DNA of 64,000 nucleotides. It comes from an uncultured Ruminiclostridium sp. GTDB taxonomy: Bacteria; Bacillota; Clostridia; Oscillospirales; Ruminococcaceae. A program made the translations under genes and the position numbers. Position 1 is the stretch's first letter, and the number at the start of each line of letters is the position of its first letter. A model generated the notes under the pieces. That model worked only from the letters and a program-made list of their open reading frames with translations. It was not told where the DNA came from and did not search any database. The stretch lies in contig CAKSFR010000003.1 of NCBI GenBank assembly GCA_934454635.1, forward strand, positions 147,347-211,346, in the 5' to 3' direction. Positions 45,070 to 54,179 of this stretch are shown in pieces.

Positions 45070-45145
45070 GAGCGCCGTATATGCGCCGGGGCGTGGCGGT
45101 TATACCGCAAGTATGGCTGATATACGGCGCCCCTATGCGTTGCAG
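45070..45145 (+). other. Structured leader before the CdaR-like gene
   Basis: GCGCCGTATAT and ATATACGGCGC form an 11-bp stem that encloses a smaller hairpin (GCGGTTATACCGC). It lies between the promoter and the coding region at 45212. It does not match any riboswitch consensus that I remember. Confidence 0.5.
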
Positions 45146-45211
45146 ACGGCAAAGAGCGACAAAGCGCCACACAGCAAGACGGGCTGAATGCCTGCGGAAA
45201 GGACGGAATTT

Positions 45212-46297
45212 ATGTCAAACAGATTATTTCAGGGTGTTGTTCATCAGATGCGCGACACGATTGGACGCGTTATCGGCGTGATCGATGAGAACGCAACGAT
45301 AGTTGCGTGCAGCGAGCTTTCGAGAATAGGCAGCAGCAGCGACTTCTTCTCTATCGAGCTTGGCGATTCGCACGATATTTTTATCCGCGACGGCTATACC
45401 TATAAACCCTTCGGCGTTCATGTAAAGCCCGATTATGCCGTTTTTGTTGAGGGAACCGATGAAATTGCGGGCAAGTATGCGTCTATTCTCGCGATCTCGC
45501 TTTCAAGCATAAAGCAGTATTACGACGAAAAGTACGACAGAAACAACTTCATCAAGAATATCATTCTCGATAACGTTCTGCCCGGCGATATAAGCATAAA
45601 GTCCCGTGAGTTGCACTTTAACGCCGACATCAGCCGCGTAGTATTCCTTATAAATATCGTTTCGACAAACGACGTTTCCGCTTACGACGTTATTCAGAAT
45701 CTTTTCCCGGATAAGAACAAGGACTTCGTGTTCAACATCACCGAGTCTGATATTGTTCTCGTCAAGGAGATCAAGAACAATATCGACGTAAAGGACCTCG
45801 AAAAGCTTGCGCGCTCGATTTCCGACACGCTCCAGACCGAGTTCTTTACCCGCGTGAATGTCGGAATCGGAACTCCCGTTATGGGCGTAAAGGATCTCGC
45901 ACGCTCTTTCAAGGAGGCTCAGATCGCAATTGAAGTCGGAAAGGTATTCGACACCGAAAAGAATATCGTAAGCTATGATAACCTCGGTATCGCGCGTCTT
46001 ATCTATCATCTCCCGACAACGCTCTGCGAAACCTTCTTAAAGGAAGTGTTCAAGAAAGGCTCTATCGACTCTCTCGATCACGAAACCCTGTTTACTATCC
46101 AGCGCTTCTTTGAGAACAACCTTAACGTTTCGGAAACCTCAAGAAAGCTGTTCGTACACAGAAATACGCTCGTTTACAGACTTGATAAAATCAAGAAGCT
46201 GACGGGGCTTGACCTGAGAGAATTTGACCACGCGATAATCTTCAAGATTGCGCTTATGGTAAGAAAATACCTCTCCGCAGACCCGGTTAAGTTCTGA
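45212..46297 (+). CDS. CdaR/PucR-type transcriptional regulator
   Basis: This protein has 361 residues from the ATG at 45212 (GGAAAGGA upstream). The N-terminal region (about 1-130; RDTIGRVIGVIDENATIVACSEL) resembles the sugar-diacid recognition domain of CdaR. The middle (~135-260) is GGDEF-like as in PucR family members. The C-terminal helix-turn-helix (~300-350) reads LNVSETSRKLFVHRNTLVYRLDKI. It sits just before ftsE; whether it controls the division genes or distant catabolic genes cannot be told. Confidence 0.82.
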   Translation: MSNRLFQGVVHQMRDTIGRVIGVIDENATIVACSELSRIGSSSDFFSIELGDSHDIFIRDGYTYKPFGVHVKPDYAVFVEGTDEIAGKYASILAISLSSIKQYYDEKYDRNNFIKNIILDNVLPGDISIKSRELHFNADISRVVFLINIVSTNDVSAYDVIQNLFPDKNKDFVFNITESDIVLVKEIKNNIDVKDLEKLARSISDTLQTEFFTRVNVGIGTPVMGVKDLARSFKEAQIAIEVGKVFDTEKNIVSYDNLGIARLIYHLPTTLCETFLKEVFKKGSIDSLDHETLFTIQRFFENNLNVSETSRKLFVHRNTLVYRLDKIKKLTGLDLREFDHAIIFKIALMVRKYLSADPVKF

Positions 46298-46392
46298 TTT
46301 TCCCGCAAAAGCAAAAAAGCAGACTATGCGGAAAATTTGTCGTATTTTTGCATTTCGTGCAATTTTACGGCGGTTTGAATCGTATTATTTAA

Positions 46393-46423
46393 GGCAGCGC
46401 TGTCCGTAGCGGGCAGTGCTGCC
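46393..46423 (+). terminator. Hairpin between the regulator gene and ftsE
   Basis: GGCAGCGCTGTCC and GGGCAGTGCTGCC pair around GTAGC. There is no T-run after it, so it may slow rather than end transcription, or be part of an ftsE leader. Confidence 0.4.
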
Positions 46424-46466
46424 GCGAATATGTCGGAATGTGCCGACTTTATATATAGGTGATAAA

Positions 46467-47156
46467 ATGGTAGAATTGAAAAACGTTGACGTACATTACA
46501 GCGACGGGGTAAAGGGCGGTATCGACGCCCTTAACGACGTAAACCTGCGCATAAACGACGGCGAATTTGTCTTTATCGTGGGCAACAGCGGCGCGGGAAA
46601 AAGTACGCTTTTAAAGCTGCTCACGCGTGAAATTCAGCCCACGAGCGGACGCGTATTCGTAAACGGATATAACCTCGCGAAGCTGCGCAACCGAAAGCTT
46701 CCGTATTTCCGCCGCTCGCTTGGAATGATATTTCAGGATTTCCGCCTTATTCCGACGCTTACGGTATATGAAAACGTGGCGTTCGTGCTGCGCGTCATTG
46801 ATAAATCCAAGCGCTACATACGTCAGAGAGTTCCCTATGTGCTTAACCTTGTAAAGCTCGGGGACAAGGCGAAGTGTTATCCCGGACAGCTTTCCGGCGG
46901 CGAGCAGCAGCGTGTCGCGATAGCGCGCGCCTTTGCCTGCGACCCGAAAATAATCATTGCGGACGAGCCTACGGGAAATATCGACCCGGAGCTTTCGTAT
47001 GAGATCGTAGAGCTGCTCAAGGACATAAACGAGTGCGGAACGACGGTCATCATGGTCACGCACGAGCACGACCTTGTAAAATATTTCGGCGGAAGAATCA
47101 TCAACCTCAAGGACGGCGCAATCGTCTTCGATGATTTTATTGAAGGAGGCGATTGA
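46467..47156 (+). CDS. ftsE: Cell division ATP-binding protein FtsE
   Basis: This protein has 229 residues from the ATG at 46467 ([17 protein letters not shown] upstream). Walker A is GNSGAGKST, the signature LSGGEQQR, and Walker [15 protein letters not shown]. FtsE is the ATPase that drives FtsX to activate peptidoglycan hydrolases outside the cell. Its stop is 1 base before the ftsX start. The operon order ftsE-ftsX-M23-S41 is common in Firmicutes. Confidence 0.96.
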   Translation: MVELKNVDVHYSDGVKGGIDALNDVNLRINDGEFVFIVGNSGAGKSTLLKLLTREIQPTSGRVFVNGYNLAKLRNRKLPYFRRSLGMIFQDFRLIPTLTVYENVAFVLRVIDKSKRYIRQRVPYVLNLVKLGDKAKCYPGQLSGGEQQRVAIARAFACDPKIIIADEPTGNIDPELSYEIVELLKDINECGTTVIMVTHEHDLVKYFGGRIINLKDGAIVFDDFIEGGD

Positions 47157-47157
47157 T

Positions 47158-48060
47158 ATGAGAATGAGCAATTTCAGCTATCTTGTAAAGCGCGGCATAG
47201 GCTCCGTTTTCAAGAATGCTATGATGTCGGTGGCTAGCTTCTGCGTGCTTCTCGTAAGCCTGCTTATGGTCGGGCTTTCGTGCCTTGTCGCGCTTGATAT
47301 CGGCGTTATTCTGTCGAATATCGAGAACAAAAACGAGGTCGACGTATATGTTTACGGCGACGTTGACCAGTCGGTCATAACCCACATAACCGACGCGATA
47401 AACGCTAACCCGAATACGGCTAACGTCGTGTTCTATTCAAAGGACGAGGCTTGGGCGGACGAACAGGCGAAACGCCCCGATTACGCCGAGCTTTTTGAAT
47501 ATCTTCCCGAAAACCCCATGCCGCATACGTTCCGCGTTACGGTTCAGGATATTTCGATGATTTCGCAGACGGCGGATGAATTTGAAACGATAGAGGGCGT
47601 CGAAAAGGTAAGCGCGCCGTACGATTTTGCTTCCGCGCTTGTAAATATCCGCTCAACGCTTACGTTTATAGCTGTCGCGCTTCTCGCGGTAATGATCGTT
47701 ACGAGCATTATCATCATCTATAACGCGATACGCAGCAGCGTTTTCGCGCGGCAGAAAGAACTTAATATAATGAAGGTTGTCGGCGCGACCAACTCGTTTG
47801 TTAAGATACCGTTCTTTATCGAGGGTATGTTTATCGGCGTTGTTGCGGGCGTTGTTTCGTGGCTCATAACAAAGGTCACATACGAAGCCATTCTCGGACT
47901 CTTCGAGGAAAATATAACGATATGGCAGATTTTCGGAATGGTTAACGTTATTTCCTTTGACAATGTAACATGGATAGTTCTCGCGGCGAACTGCGTGCTC
48001 GGAGCGCTGCTCGGTGCGGTCGGAACGGTCATAAGCACTGCAAAGTATCTCAAGGTTTAA
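47158..48060 (+). CDS. ftsX: Cell division protein FtsX
   Basis: This 300-residue protein has four membrane helices: one at ~20-45 and three in the C-terminal FtsX/MacB-type domain (~165-295). A large extracellular loop (~48-160) contacts the hydrolase partner. AAGGAGGCG precedes the start. The cytoplasmic N-terminus and loop [22 protein letters not shown] are characteristic. Confidence 0.95.
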   Translation: MRMSNFSYLVKRGIGSVFKNAMMSVASFCVLLVSLLMVGLSCLVALDIGVILSNIENKNEVDVYVYGDVDQSVITHITDAINANPNTANVVFYSKDEAWADEQAKRPDYAELFEYLPENPMPHTFRVTVQDISMISQTADEFETIEGVEKVSAPYDFASALVNIRSTLTFIAVALLAVMIVTSIIIIYNAIRSSVFARQKELNIMKVVGATNSFVKIPFFIEGMFIGVVAGVVSWLITKVTYEAILGLFEENITIWQIFGMVNVISFDNVTWIVLAANCVLGALLGAVGTVISTAKYLKV

Positions 48061-48070
48061 GGTGATTGTT

Positions 48071-49399
48071 TTGAAATTCAGAAATAAGTTAAAAATTTTG
48101 CGTTCGACAGCTTTCACGGCGGTTTTCTGCCTTGCCTGTGGTATAATAGGTACTGTTGACCCCGGTTCGGTCGTTTATGCGACGACTACGGAGGAGCTTG
48201 AACAGAAAATAAAGGATAACGAGGCGAAGATCGCCGAGCTTGACAGTAAGATTGCGGCGACTGAGGGCGATATCGCGGACAGCGAGGCGCTTCAGGGGTA
48301 TTACTTCGATAAGCTCACAGCGCAGCAGGATCAGATAAACCTGCTCAACAACAAGCTCTACGCAAAGGAAGAAGAAATTGCGCAGAAAGAAACCGAGATA
48401 AAGAGCGTCGAAACGGAGATAGCCGATACCGAACAGCGTATCGCGGACAAGACCGCCGAGATTGAAAAGCTCGACGCGCAGAACCGCGAAAATATCTATA
48501 AGTTCGGTCAGATAATCCGCACGATGTACATAAACGACAGCGAGGACGTTCTTTCGGTTATTGCGGGTTCGTCGGATTTTTACGACATTTTTGTGCGTAC
48601 CGAGGTAATGAAGAGCGTCGGCGACCAGAATATGCAGTTCATGAACGACCTGCTCGACAATATCCATAAGCTCGAGGACGACCAGCTTCAGCTTGAAAAG
48701 GACAAGGCGCAGCTTCAGGACGATAAAGCGCAGCTCGAGATTGATAAAGAGCAGCTAAAGGCGGAATGGACGGAGCTTGACGAGGAAAAAAATTACACGA
48801 ATCAGCTTATAACGTCTTACACGAGCGAGTATAATACATATACGAGCCAGATAGCGAACTATGAGTATCTTAAATCGACTTATGCCGAGCAAAAACGGGT
48901 AAGCGCGGCGGAGATTGAAGCGTATCAGAAAGAGATCGACGAGATAATCCGACAGGCGCAGCTTGCCGCGAGCGGAACCGTTGTTTATGACGACGGCGAT
49001 TGGCGCTGGCCGCTCGATTCAAAGTTCACCAAGATAACGACATACTTCGGATACTCTGAATATCATAACGGAAATCACGGCGCGATAGACATAGGAAACG
49101 GCGGAATAAACGGCGCGAATATTTACGCTATGAAGGGCGGAGAGGTCATCATCGCGAAAACAACGTACAAACAGGGCTACGACTATGGAATGTATGTCGT
49201 AATCGACCACGGCGACGGTTATCAGTCGCTTTACGCGCACATGAGCTCGGTCTATGTAACGGTCGGACAGATGGTGAGCCAGGGCGACGTTATCGGGCTT
49301 GTCGGTTCGACAGGCTGGTCTACCGGTCCGCACCTGCATTTCGAGATACGCAAGAACGGAACAAGAGTTGACCCGCTTCAGTATGTCAACGTTCCGTAA
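48071..49399 (+). CDS. M23-family murein hydrolase activator/endopeptidase (EnvC/CwlO-like)
   Basis: This protein has about 442 residues from a TTG at 48071 (AAGGTGA 6 bases upstream), giving a clean signal peptide ending near VYA. A GTG at 48062 would add three residues. About 40-290 is a long coiled coil (ELEQKIKDNEAKIAELDSKI; LQLEKDKAQLQDDKAQLE), and ~310-440 a peptidase M23 domain. Zinc-site motifs HNGNHGAIDIG and TGPHLHFEIR are present, so the metal ligands look intact and it should be catalytic. FtsX likely acts on the coiled coil. Confidence 0.9.
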   Translation: MKFRNKLKILRSTAFTAVFCLACGIIGTVDPGSVVYATTTEELEQKIKDNEAKIAELDSKIAATEGDIADSEALQGYYFDKLTAQQDQINLLNNKLYAKEEEIAQKETEIKSVETEIADTEQRIADKTAEIEKLDAQNRENIYKFGQIIRTMYINDSEDVLSVIAGSSDFYDIFVRTEVMKSVGDQNMQFMNDLLDNIHKLEDDQLQLEKDKAQLQDDKAQLEIDKEQLKAEWTELDEEKNYTNQLITSYTSEYNTYTSQIANYEYLKSTYAEQKRVSAAEIEAYQKEIDEIIRQAQLAASGTVVYDDGDWRWPLDSKFTKITTYFGYSEYHNGNHGAIDIGNGGINGANIYAMKGGEVIIAKTTYKQGYDYGMYVVIDHGDGYQSLYAHMSSVYVTVGQMVSQGDVIGLVGSTGWSTGPHLHFEIRKNGTRVDPLQYVNVP

Positions 49400-49423
49400 T
49401 AAACGAAAGGCATCTTAGCTTAA

Positions 49424-50641
49424 ATGAACAAAAAAATATCACTCGGCATCACGATAAGCCTTATCGCGATCGCCTGCGCGGTCACATTTGTCGTGACGAT
49501 GACGGTTTCGCTCAATCGGTACAACGAAAAAATCGCCGGAGTTCAGCAGCGCGAGGAGATGAACACGCGTTTGCAGGAAATAAGCTCGTTCGTGCGGAGC
49601 TATTCGCTGTACCCGATAGACGACGAGGCTATAAAAGCGGGCGTTTACGCGGGTTATCTTGACGGTATTGCCGATAAATACGCGCAGTATTACACCACGG
49701 ACGAATATTATTACAAAACCATGCTCGAAAGCGGCACTATGACGGGTATCGGGCTTGAAACGACAAACGACGGCGGTTATGCGAAGATAACCTCGGTAAT
49801 GGAGGGTTCTCCCGCGTACGAAGCGGGGCTTTTAAGCGGGGACATCATAACCTCGGTCAATAACGCGAACGTTCTTGAGATCGGCTATAATACCGCGTTT
49901 TCGCAGCTTCGCTACGGCGACGAGGGTACGAAAATAACCTTTAAGGCGCGCAGAAGCGGCGAGGAAACCGAATATACGCTGACGCGCTCGGTTTTTGAAA
50001 TAAAATCGCTCGGTACGTCGCTGCTCGATAACGGAATACTTTATATTCGCATAACGACGATAAACAGCCTGTCGGGAGCGCAGCTTACCGCAGCGCTCGG
50101 AGAGCTTCCCGAGGACGCGGAAATAAGCGGGTATATTTTCGACCTGCGCGATTGCAGCAGCGGGAACTACGACTCCGTTTCGGAACTGCTCTCGCCGTTT
50201 GTAAGCGCAACGACGCTTGCGACTGCGGCTTATGGCAACAATTCCTCGAAAATTATTGCCGAAACAACTCCGGACAGCTTTACAACGCTCCCTATAAGCG
50301 TTATAATAAATGAAAAAACGGGAGGCTCGGCAGAGCTTATCGCAGTCACCTTGCGCGATTTCAACGGCGCAAAGTTGGTCGGAGCGGCGACAATGGGCTA
50401 TGGAACGCTTCAGGAAACGCGTTCTTTTGGCGACGGAACGGCGATAGACATTTCGGTTGCGAAAGTTACCCCCGAAAAGCAGGAGAGCTTCTACGATGAA
50501 TCGGGAATAAAACCCGAGTTCGCGGTGGAGTATGCGGGCGTTGCGGAGACAAATCCCGAAAATTATGCAAATACATACGACTCACAGTATAAAAAGGCGG
50601 TCGAGGTAATTATCAGCGCTGCCGGTACAGCGGTCGAATAA
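49424..50641 (+). CDS. Catalytically dead S41-family (CtpA-like) protein
   Basis: This 405-residue protein has an N-terminal membrane anchor (6-29), a PDZ domain (~104-185; [19 protein letters not shown]) and an S41 domain (~195-375). In active CtpA/CtpB the catalytic serine (in SASE) and a lysine 25 residues later (in GKG) form the site. Here the aligned residues are G301 (TGGSAE) and Y326 (GYGTLQ), while Q330 is kept. The protein is therefore probably a pseudopeptidase acting as a binding or regulatory protein, next to ftsEX and the M23 hydrolase. The frame is intact. Confidence 0.85.
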   Translation: MNKKISLGITISLIAIACAVTFVVTMTVSLNRYNEKIAGVQQREEMNTRLQEISSFVRSYSLYPIDDEAIKAGVYAGYLDGIADKYAQYYTTDEYYYKTMLESGTMTGIGLETTNDGGYAKITSVMEGSPAYEAGLLSGDIITSVNNANVLEIGYNTAFSQLRYGDEGTKITFKARRSGEETEYTLTRSVFEIKSLGTSLLDNGILYIRITTINSLSGAQLTAALGELPEDAEISGYIFDLRDCSSGNYDSVSELLSPFVSATTLATAAYGNNSSKIIAETTPDSFTTLPISVIINEKTGGSAELIAVTLRDFNGAKLVGAATMGYGTLQETRSFGDGTAIDISVAKVTPEKQESFYDESGIKPEFAVEYAGVAETNPENYANTYDSQYKKAVEVIISAAGTAVE

Positions 50642-50663
50642 TAAACGAAAGGAACAAAACACC

Positions 50664-51137
50664 ATGGCAAAGCAGACAGTATTAACACAGGAAGGTCTTA
50701 AAAAACTGGAGGACGAGCTTGAGGAGTTAAAGACCGTCAAGCGCCGCGATATTGCGGAGAAAATAAAGGTTGCGCTGTCTTTCGGCGACTTGTCCGAAAA
50801 CTCAGAGTATGACGAAGCGAAAAATGAACAGGGTATGATTGAAGCGCGCATCGCCGAAATCGAAGCTACCCTGATGAATGTAAAAATCATCGACGCGGAC
50901 GCTCTCTCGACCGAGCACGTTCAGCTCGGCAACCGCGTTACCGTAAAGGATATCGAGGAAAACGAAGTTATCGTTCTCCATATCGTAGGCTCCAAGGAAG
51001 TTGATATAAAGGCAAGCAAAATTTCCGATGAATCACCTATCGGAAAGGCTCTGCTCGGTCACCAGAAGGGCGATCTTGTAGAAGTTGAAGCGCCTGCGGG
51101 CATTCTTAAATTTGAAATAATCGACATCGGAAAGTAA
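50664..51137 (+). CDS. greA: Transcription elongation factor GreA
   Basis: This 157-residue protein has an N-terminal coiled-coil finger ([42 protein letters not shown]) and a C-terminal FKBP-like domain (~80-157; [34 protein letters not shown]). It rescues stalled RNA polymerase by stimulating transcript cleavage. GAAAGGA precedes the start. lysS follows 20 bases later, as often in Firmicutes. Confidence 0.97.
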   Translation: MAKQTVLTQEGLKKLEDELEELKTVKRRDIAEKIKVALSFGDLSENSEYDEAKNEQGMIEARIAEIEATLMNVKIIDADALSTEHVQLGNRVTVKDIEENEVIVLHIVGSKEVDIKASKISDESPIGKALLGHQKGDLVEVEAPAGILKFEIIDIGK

Positions 51138-51157
51138 TCTCGAAAGGACACTAAAAA

Positions 51158-52669
51158 ATGGCAGAAGAAATCATTCAGGAAGAAGAATTAACTGCGGAGG
51201 AGCTTCAGCAGAAGCTTTCCGAGCAGCACAGAATACGCCTTGAAAAGCTCGAACAGCTTAAGGCGGACGGAAAGAATCCTTATGAGATAACGAAATTCCC
51301 CGTTTCAATTCTCGCTAAGGAGATAAGAGAACGCTTTGACGAGCTTGAAAATCAGACCGTAAGCATTGCGGGACGTATCACAAGCTGGCGCGATATGGGC
51401 AAGGCGAACTTTATTGATATCCGCGACGGAAGCGACCGTATGCAGGTGTACATCAAGATAGACGAGGTCGGCGAGGATAACTTCAAGCAGTTCAAGACAT
51501 GGGATCTCGGCGATATTGTTGGCGTTACGGGCTTTGTTTTTAAGACCCGCCGCGGCGAAATTTCCGTTCACGCAAAGGAAATCACGCTCCTTTCAAAGTC
51601 GCTTTTGCCTCTCCCCGAAAAGTGGCACGGCTTAAAGGACAAGGAAGAACGTTACAGAAAGCGCTACCTCGACCTTATCGCAAATCCCGAGGTAAAGAAT
51701 ACTTTCGTTATACGTTCAAGGGTTCTCAGCGAGATACGCAGCTTCCTCGACGCTCACGGTTACCTCGAAGTTGACACCCCCGTGCTTCTCCCGCTGGAGA
51801 TAGGCGCGGCGGCGCGTCCGTTCAAGACTCATCACAACGCGCTTGACATTGATATGTATCTGCGCATTGAAACCGAGCTTTACTTAAAGCGCCTTATCGT
51901 TGGCGGTTTTGACCGCGTTTACGAGGTTGGAAGAATTTTCCGCAACGAAGGCATGGACGCTACGCACAACCCCGAGTTCACCTCGATCGAAATGTATCAG
52001 GCGTACACCGATTACTACGGAATGATGGACATTATCGAGGAGCTGTACCGCACCGTAACGCTCAAGGTATGCGGAACCGATACCGTGACCTATCAGGGCA
52101 AGGAAATTGCGGTAGGAAAGCCTTGGGAGCGCCTTACGATGATCGACGCCGTAAAGAAGTATGCGGGCGTGGATTTTGCGGACTGGACAGATGACGCGGC
52201 GGCGCGCGCTGCGGCTAAGGAAAAGCACGTCGAAATCACCGACAACGCTACAAAGGGCGACGTTCTTATCGCGTTTTTTGAAGCATTCGTCGAGGATAAT
52301 CTTATTCAGCCCACTATCGTTTATGATTATCCCGTTGAAAATTCGCCGCTTGCTAAGCGCAAGCCTACCGACCCCGCATTCACCGAGCGTTTTGAATATT
52401 TCATCAACGGCACCGAGTTCGGAAACGCTTTCTCCGAGCTTAACGATCCGATCGATCAGCGCGAGAGATTTACAAGACAGGTTGCCGCAAAGCGTGCGCA
52501 GGGCGGAAACGACGCTCAGATCGACGAGGACTTCCTTACTGCGCTCGAATACGGACTTCCTCCCACGGGCGGACTTGGCTTCGGTTTCGACAGACTTGTT
52601 ATGCTGCTCACAGACAGCGCTTCGATACGCGATGTACTGCTGTTCCCGACGATGAAGCCTATTGATTGA
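51158..52669 (+). CDS. lysS: Lysyl-tRNA synthetase, class II
   Basis: This 503-residue protein has an N-terminal OB anticodon-binding domain (~55-165; VSIAGRITSWRDMGKANFIDI). The class II catalytic domain follows, with motif 2 in RIFRNEGMDATHNPEFTSIEMYQAY and motif 3 GLGFGFDRLVMLL near the C-terminus. Its length is typical of the family. GAAAGGA precedes the start. Confidence 0.97.
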   Translation: MAEEIIQEEELTAEELQQKLSEQHRIRLEKLEQLKADGKNPYEITKFPVSILAKEIRERFDELENQTVSIAGRITSWRDMGKANFIDIRDGSDRMQVYIKIDEVGEDNFKQFKTWDLGDIVGVTGFVFKTRRGEISVHAKEITLLSKSLLPLPEKWHGLKDKEERYRKRYLDLIANPEVKNTFVIRSRVLSEIRSFLDAHGYLEVDTPVLLPLEIGAAARPFKTHHNALDIDMYLRIETELYLKRLIVGGFDRVYEVGRIFRNEGMDATHNPEFTSIEMYQAYTDYYGMMDIIEELYRTVTLKVCGTDTVTYQGKEIAVGKPWERLTMIDAVKKYAGVDFADWTDDAAARAAAKEKHVEITDNATKGDVLIAFFEAFVEDNLIQPTIVYDYPVENSPLAKRKPTDPAFTERFEYFINGTEFGNAFSELNDPIDQRERFTRQVAAKRAQGGNDAQIDEDFLTALEYGLPPTGGLGFGFDRLVMLLTDSASIRDVLLFPTMKPID

Positions 52670-52675
52670 AATTAA

Positions 52676-52775
52676 TACTAAGCACCAATAAAACCATAGA
52701 TAAAAATTCTCGTATAACCCATATATGCAAAGATTAAATTCAATTTTTTGTATAGTTTTTAATTGGTGCTGAGTA
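52676..52775. mobile_element. Possible 100-bp MITE
   Basis: The ends are imperfect inverted repeats of about 26 bases (TACTaAGCACCAAT... at the left; ...AATTGGTGCTgAGTA at the right). They enclose about 50 bases of A/T-rich DNA in an otherwise GC-balanced region. AATACTA occurs just outside both ends and may be a target duplication. It has no coding capacity. Confidence 0.45.
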
Positions 52776-52786
52776 TAAATACTATT

Positions 52787-52825
52787 GGCGCGTTCCTATC
52801 AGTCGCAGGAACGCGCCTTTTTATC
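52787..52825. terminator. Terminator between lysS and the antiporter gene
   Basis: GGCGCGTTCCT and AGGAACGCGCC form a perfect 11-bp stem with T-runs suited to the lysS side. Confidence 0.85.
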
Positions 52826-54017
52826 AATTTTCCAACAGCTTTTTGTACAGCGCGTCCATGAGAAATGCGCCGAGCGGGGCGGTAATTATTATTGCAAGCA
52901 CGGCGACCGACAGCACGATGTTGCCGCAGGCAAGTCCCGCAGAGAGCGGCACAGAGCCGATCGCCGCCTGAACCGTCGCTTTCGGGAGGTAAGCGATCAC
53001 ACAGAAAAGTCTTTCGCGCCGCGACAGGGGAGTTTTTATCAGGCAGAGAAGCACGCCGACAGCCCTGAACGTCAGCGCGATGAAAATCATTCCCACGGCG
53101 GCAAGCCCCGCCCCCGCCATATAGCGAATATCAACCGCAGCTCCAACGAGTACGAAAAGAATTACCTCGGCGGCGAGCCAGAGCTTTCCGAATTTTTCGG
53201 ACAGCCTCTTTGAAACAGCCTCCGGCGCTTTCCTTTTTATCACGCACGCCATGCCTACGACGGCGAGCAGCCCCGAAACCGCCACAATTCCCTCCAGCCA
53301 TGCTTCGACCGTCACAAGCAGGAACGAAAGTCCCAGAACTACGATAACCTTGACGCTGTTTCGTATGCAGTGTCCGCGTTTGTAAAAAAATTCAAAAAAC
53401 AGGCTTAAAACCAGCCCGACAGCAATCCCGAGCAGGATACCCAAAATAATCGAAACGGGAATGTTCAGAAAATCGGCGGCGTTCACGGCTTCTCCCCGCG
53501 CCATTCCGAGGAATGCGGTGAACACGACGATTACAAAAATATCGTCGCATGAAGCGCCCGCCATGATAAGCTGAGGGATACTTTTTTCCGTGCCGACTTT
53601 TTCTTCCATTAGCCGAACCATTCGCGGAACGACAACTGCGGGCGAAACCGCTCCGAGAACCGCACCCATAATCGCCGCTTCGACCGTGTTTATTCCTAAA
53701 AGCGGTGGTGCGAACAGCACATATCCGAGTATCTCAAAGCTAGCGGGCAGGAACGACATAAACACGGCGGGTCTGCCGACCTTTTTCAGATCGCTGAGGT
53801 TCAGTGACAGTCCCGCTTTCAGCAGGATTATTATTAGCGCAATTTTTCGCAGCTCGGACGAAATGGACAGAATTGTCGGGTCGAGCAGGTCGAGAACATA
53901 CGGACCGAGGACAATTCCGGTTGCAAGCATACCAATGATGCGCGGCAGCTTGATTTTTCGGCATATTTCCGCGGCGGAAAGCCCCACGAGAAAGACCAGT
54001 GCAAGTGAAAACAACAT
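52824..54017 (-). CDS. Cation/proton antiporter (CPA-type), fluoride-riboswitch controlled
   Basis: This 397-residue protein has about 11-12 membrane helices. The CPA family features PRIIGMLATGIVLGP near residue 25 and GASCDDIFVIVVFTAFLG near 150 are present, with the paired acidic residues of the ion site. YLPKATVQAAIGSVPL near 345 is also typical. AGGAGG precedes the start. A fluoride riboswitch lies just upstream, so the likely role is tolerance to fluoride or to the acid/ion stress that comes with it. The ion carried (Na+ or K+ or other) is not predictable. Confidence 0.9.
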   Translation of the reverse strand: MLFSLALVFLVGLSAAEICRKIKLPRIIGMLATGIVLGPYVLDLLDPTILSISSELRKIALIIILLKAGLSLNLSDLKKVGRPAVFMSFLPASFEILGYVLFAPPLLGINTVEAAIMGAVLGAVSPAVVVPRMVRLMEEKVGTEKSIPQLIMAGASCDDIFVIVVFTAFLGMARGEAVNAADFLNIPVSIILGILLGIAVGLVLSLFFEFFYKRGHCIRNSVKVIVVLGLSFLLVTVEAWLEGIVAVSGLLAVVGMACVIKRKAPEAVSKRLSEKFGKLWLAAEVILFVLVGAAVDIRYMAGAGLAAVGMIFIALTFRAVGVLLCLIKTPLSRRERLFCVIAYLPKATVQAAIGSVPLSAGLACGNIVLSVAVLAIIITAPLGAFLMDALYKKLLEN

Positions 54018-54030
54018 AAAATCCTCCTTT

Positions 54031-54136
54031 TGTCACAAAAAAAGCCGACGGCTCCCGTGACAATAAAATCACAGAAGTCATCAGCTTTAAAAAGCGGTTT
54101 CGGTTTGACCGAGGGAGAACTTCATTCCCTATACGC
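54031..54136 (-). promoter_or_regulatory. Fluoride riboswitch (crcB motif)
   Basis: Read on the minus strand, AGGGAATGAAGTTCTCCC is followed by an extra hairpin (CGGTCAAACCG). The conserved AACCGC-TTTTTAAA-GCTGATGACTTCTG comes next. GAAGT of the first part pairs with ACTTC of the last, forming the pseudoknot of the crcB/fluoride aptamer. The expression platform (54060-54031) can form a small terminator hairpin with a run of T's ahead of the antiporter gene. Confidence 0.88.
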
Positions 54137-54140
54137 CTTA

Positions 54141-54169
54141 ATTATATCACTTTTTTGGTGAAAATGCAA
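54141..54169 (-). promoter_or_regulatory. Promoter of the fluoride riboswitch-antiporter unit
   Basis: On the minus strand, TTGCAT (54169-54164) and a perfect TATAAT (54146-54141) are 17 bp apart and place the transcript start just before the aptamer. Confidence 0.75.
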
Positions 54170-54179
54170 TAGCTTTTCT

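Noticed and set aside
54036..54140. A manganese (yybP-ykoY) riboswitch as alternative reading of the antiporter leader
   Set aside because: The conserved GCTGATGACTTCT and the pseudoknot match the fluoride class, and the manganese consensus loops are missing.
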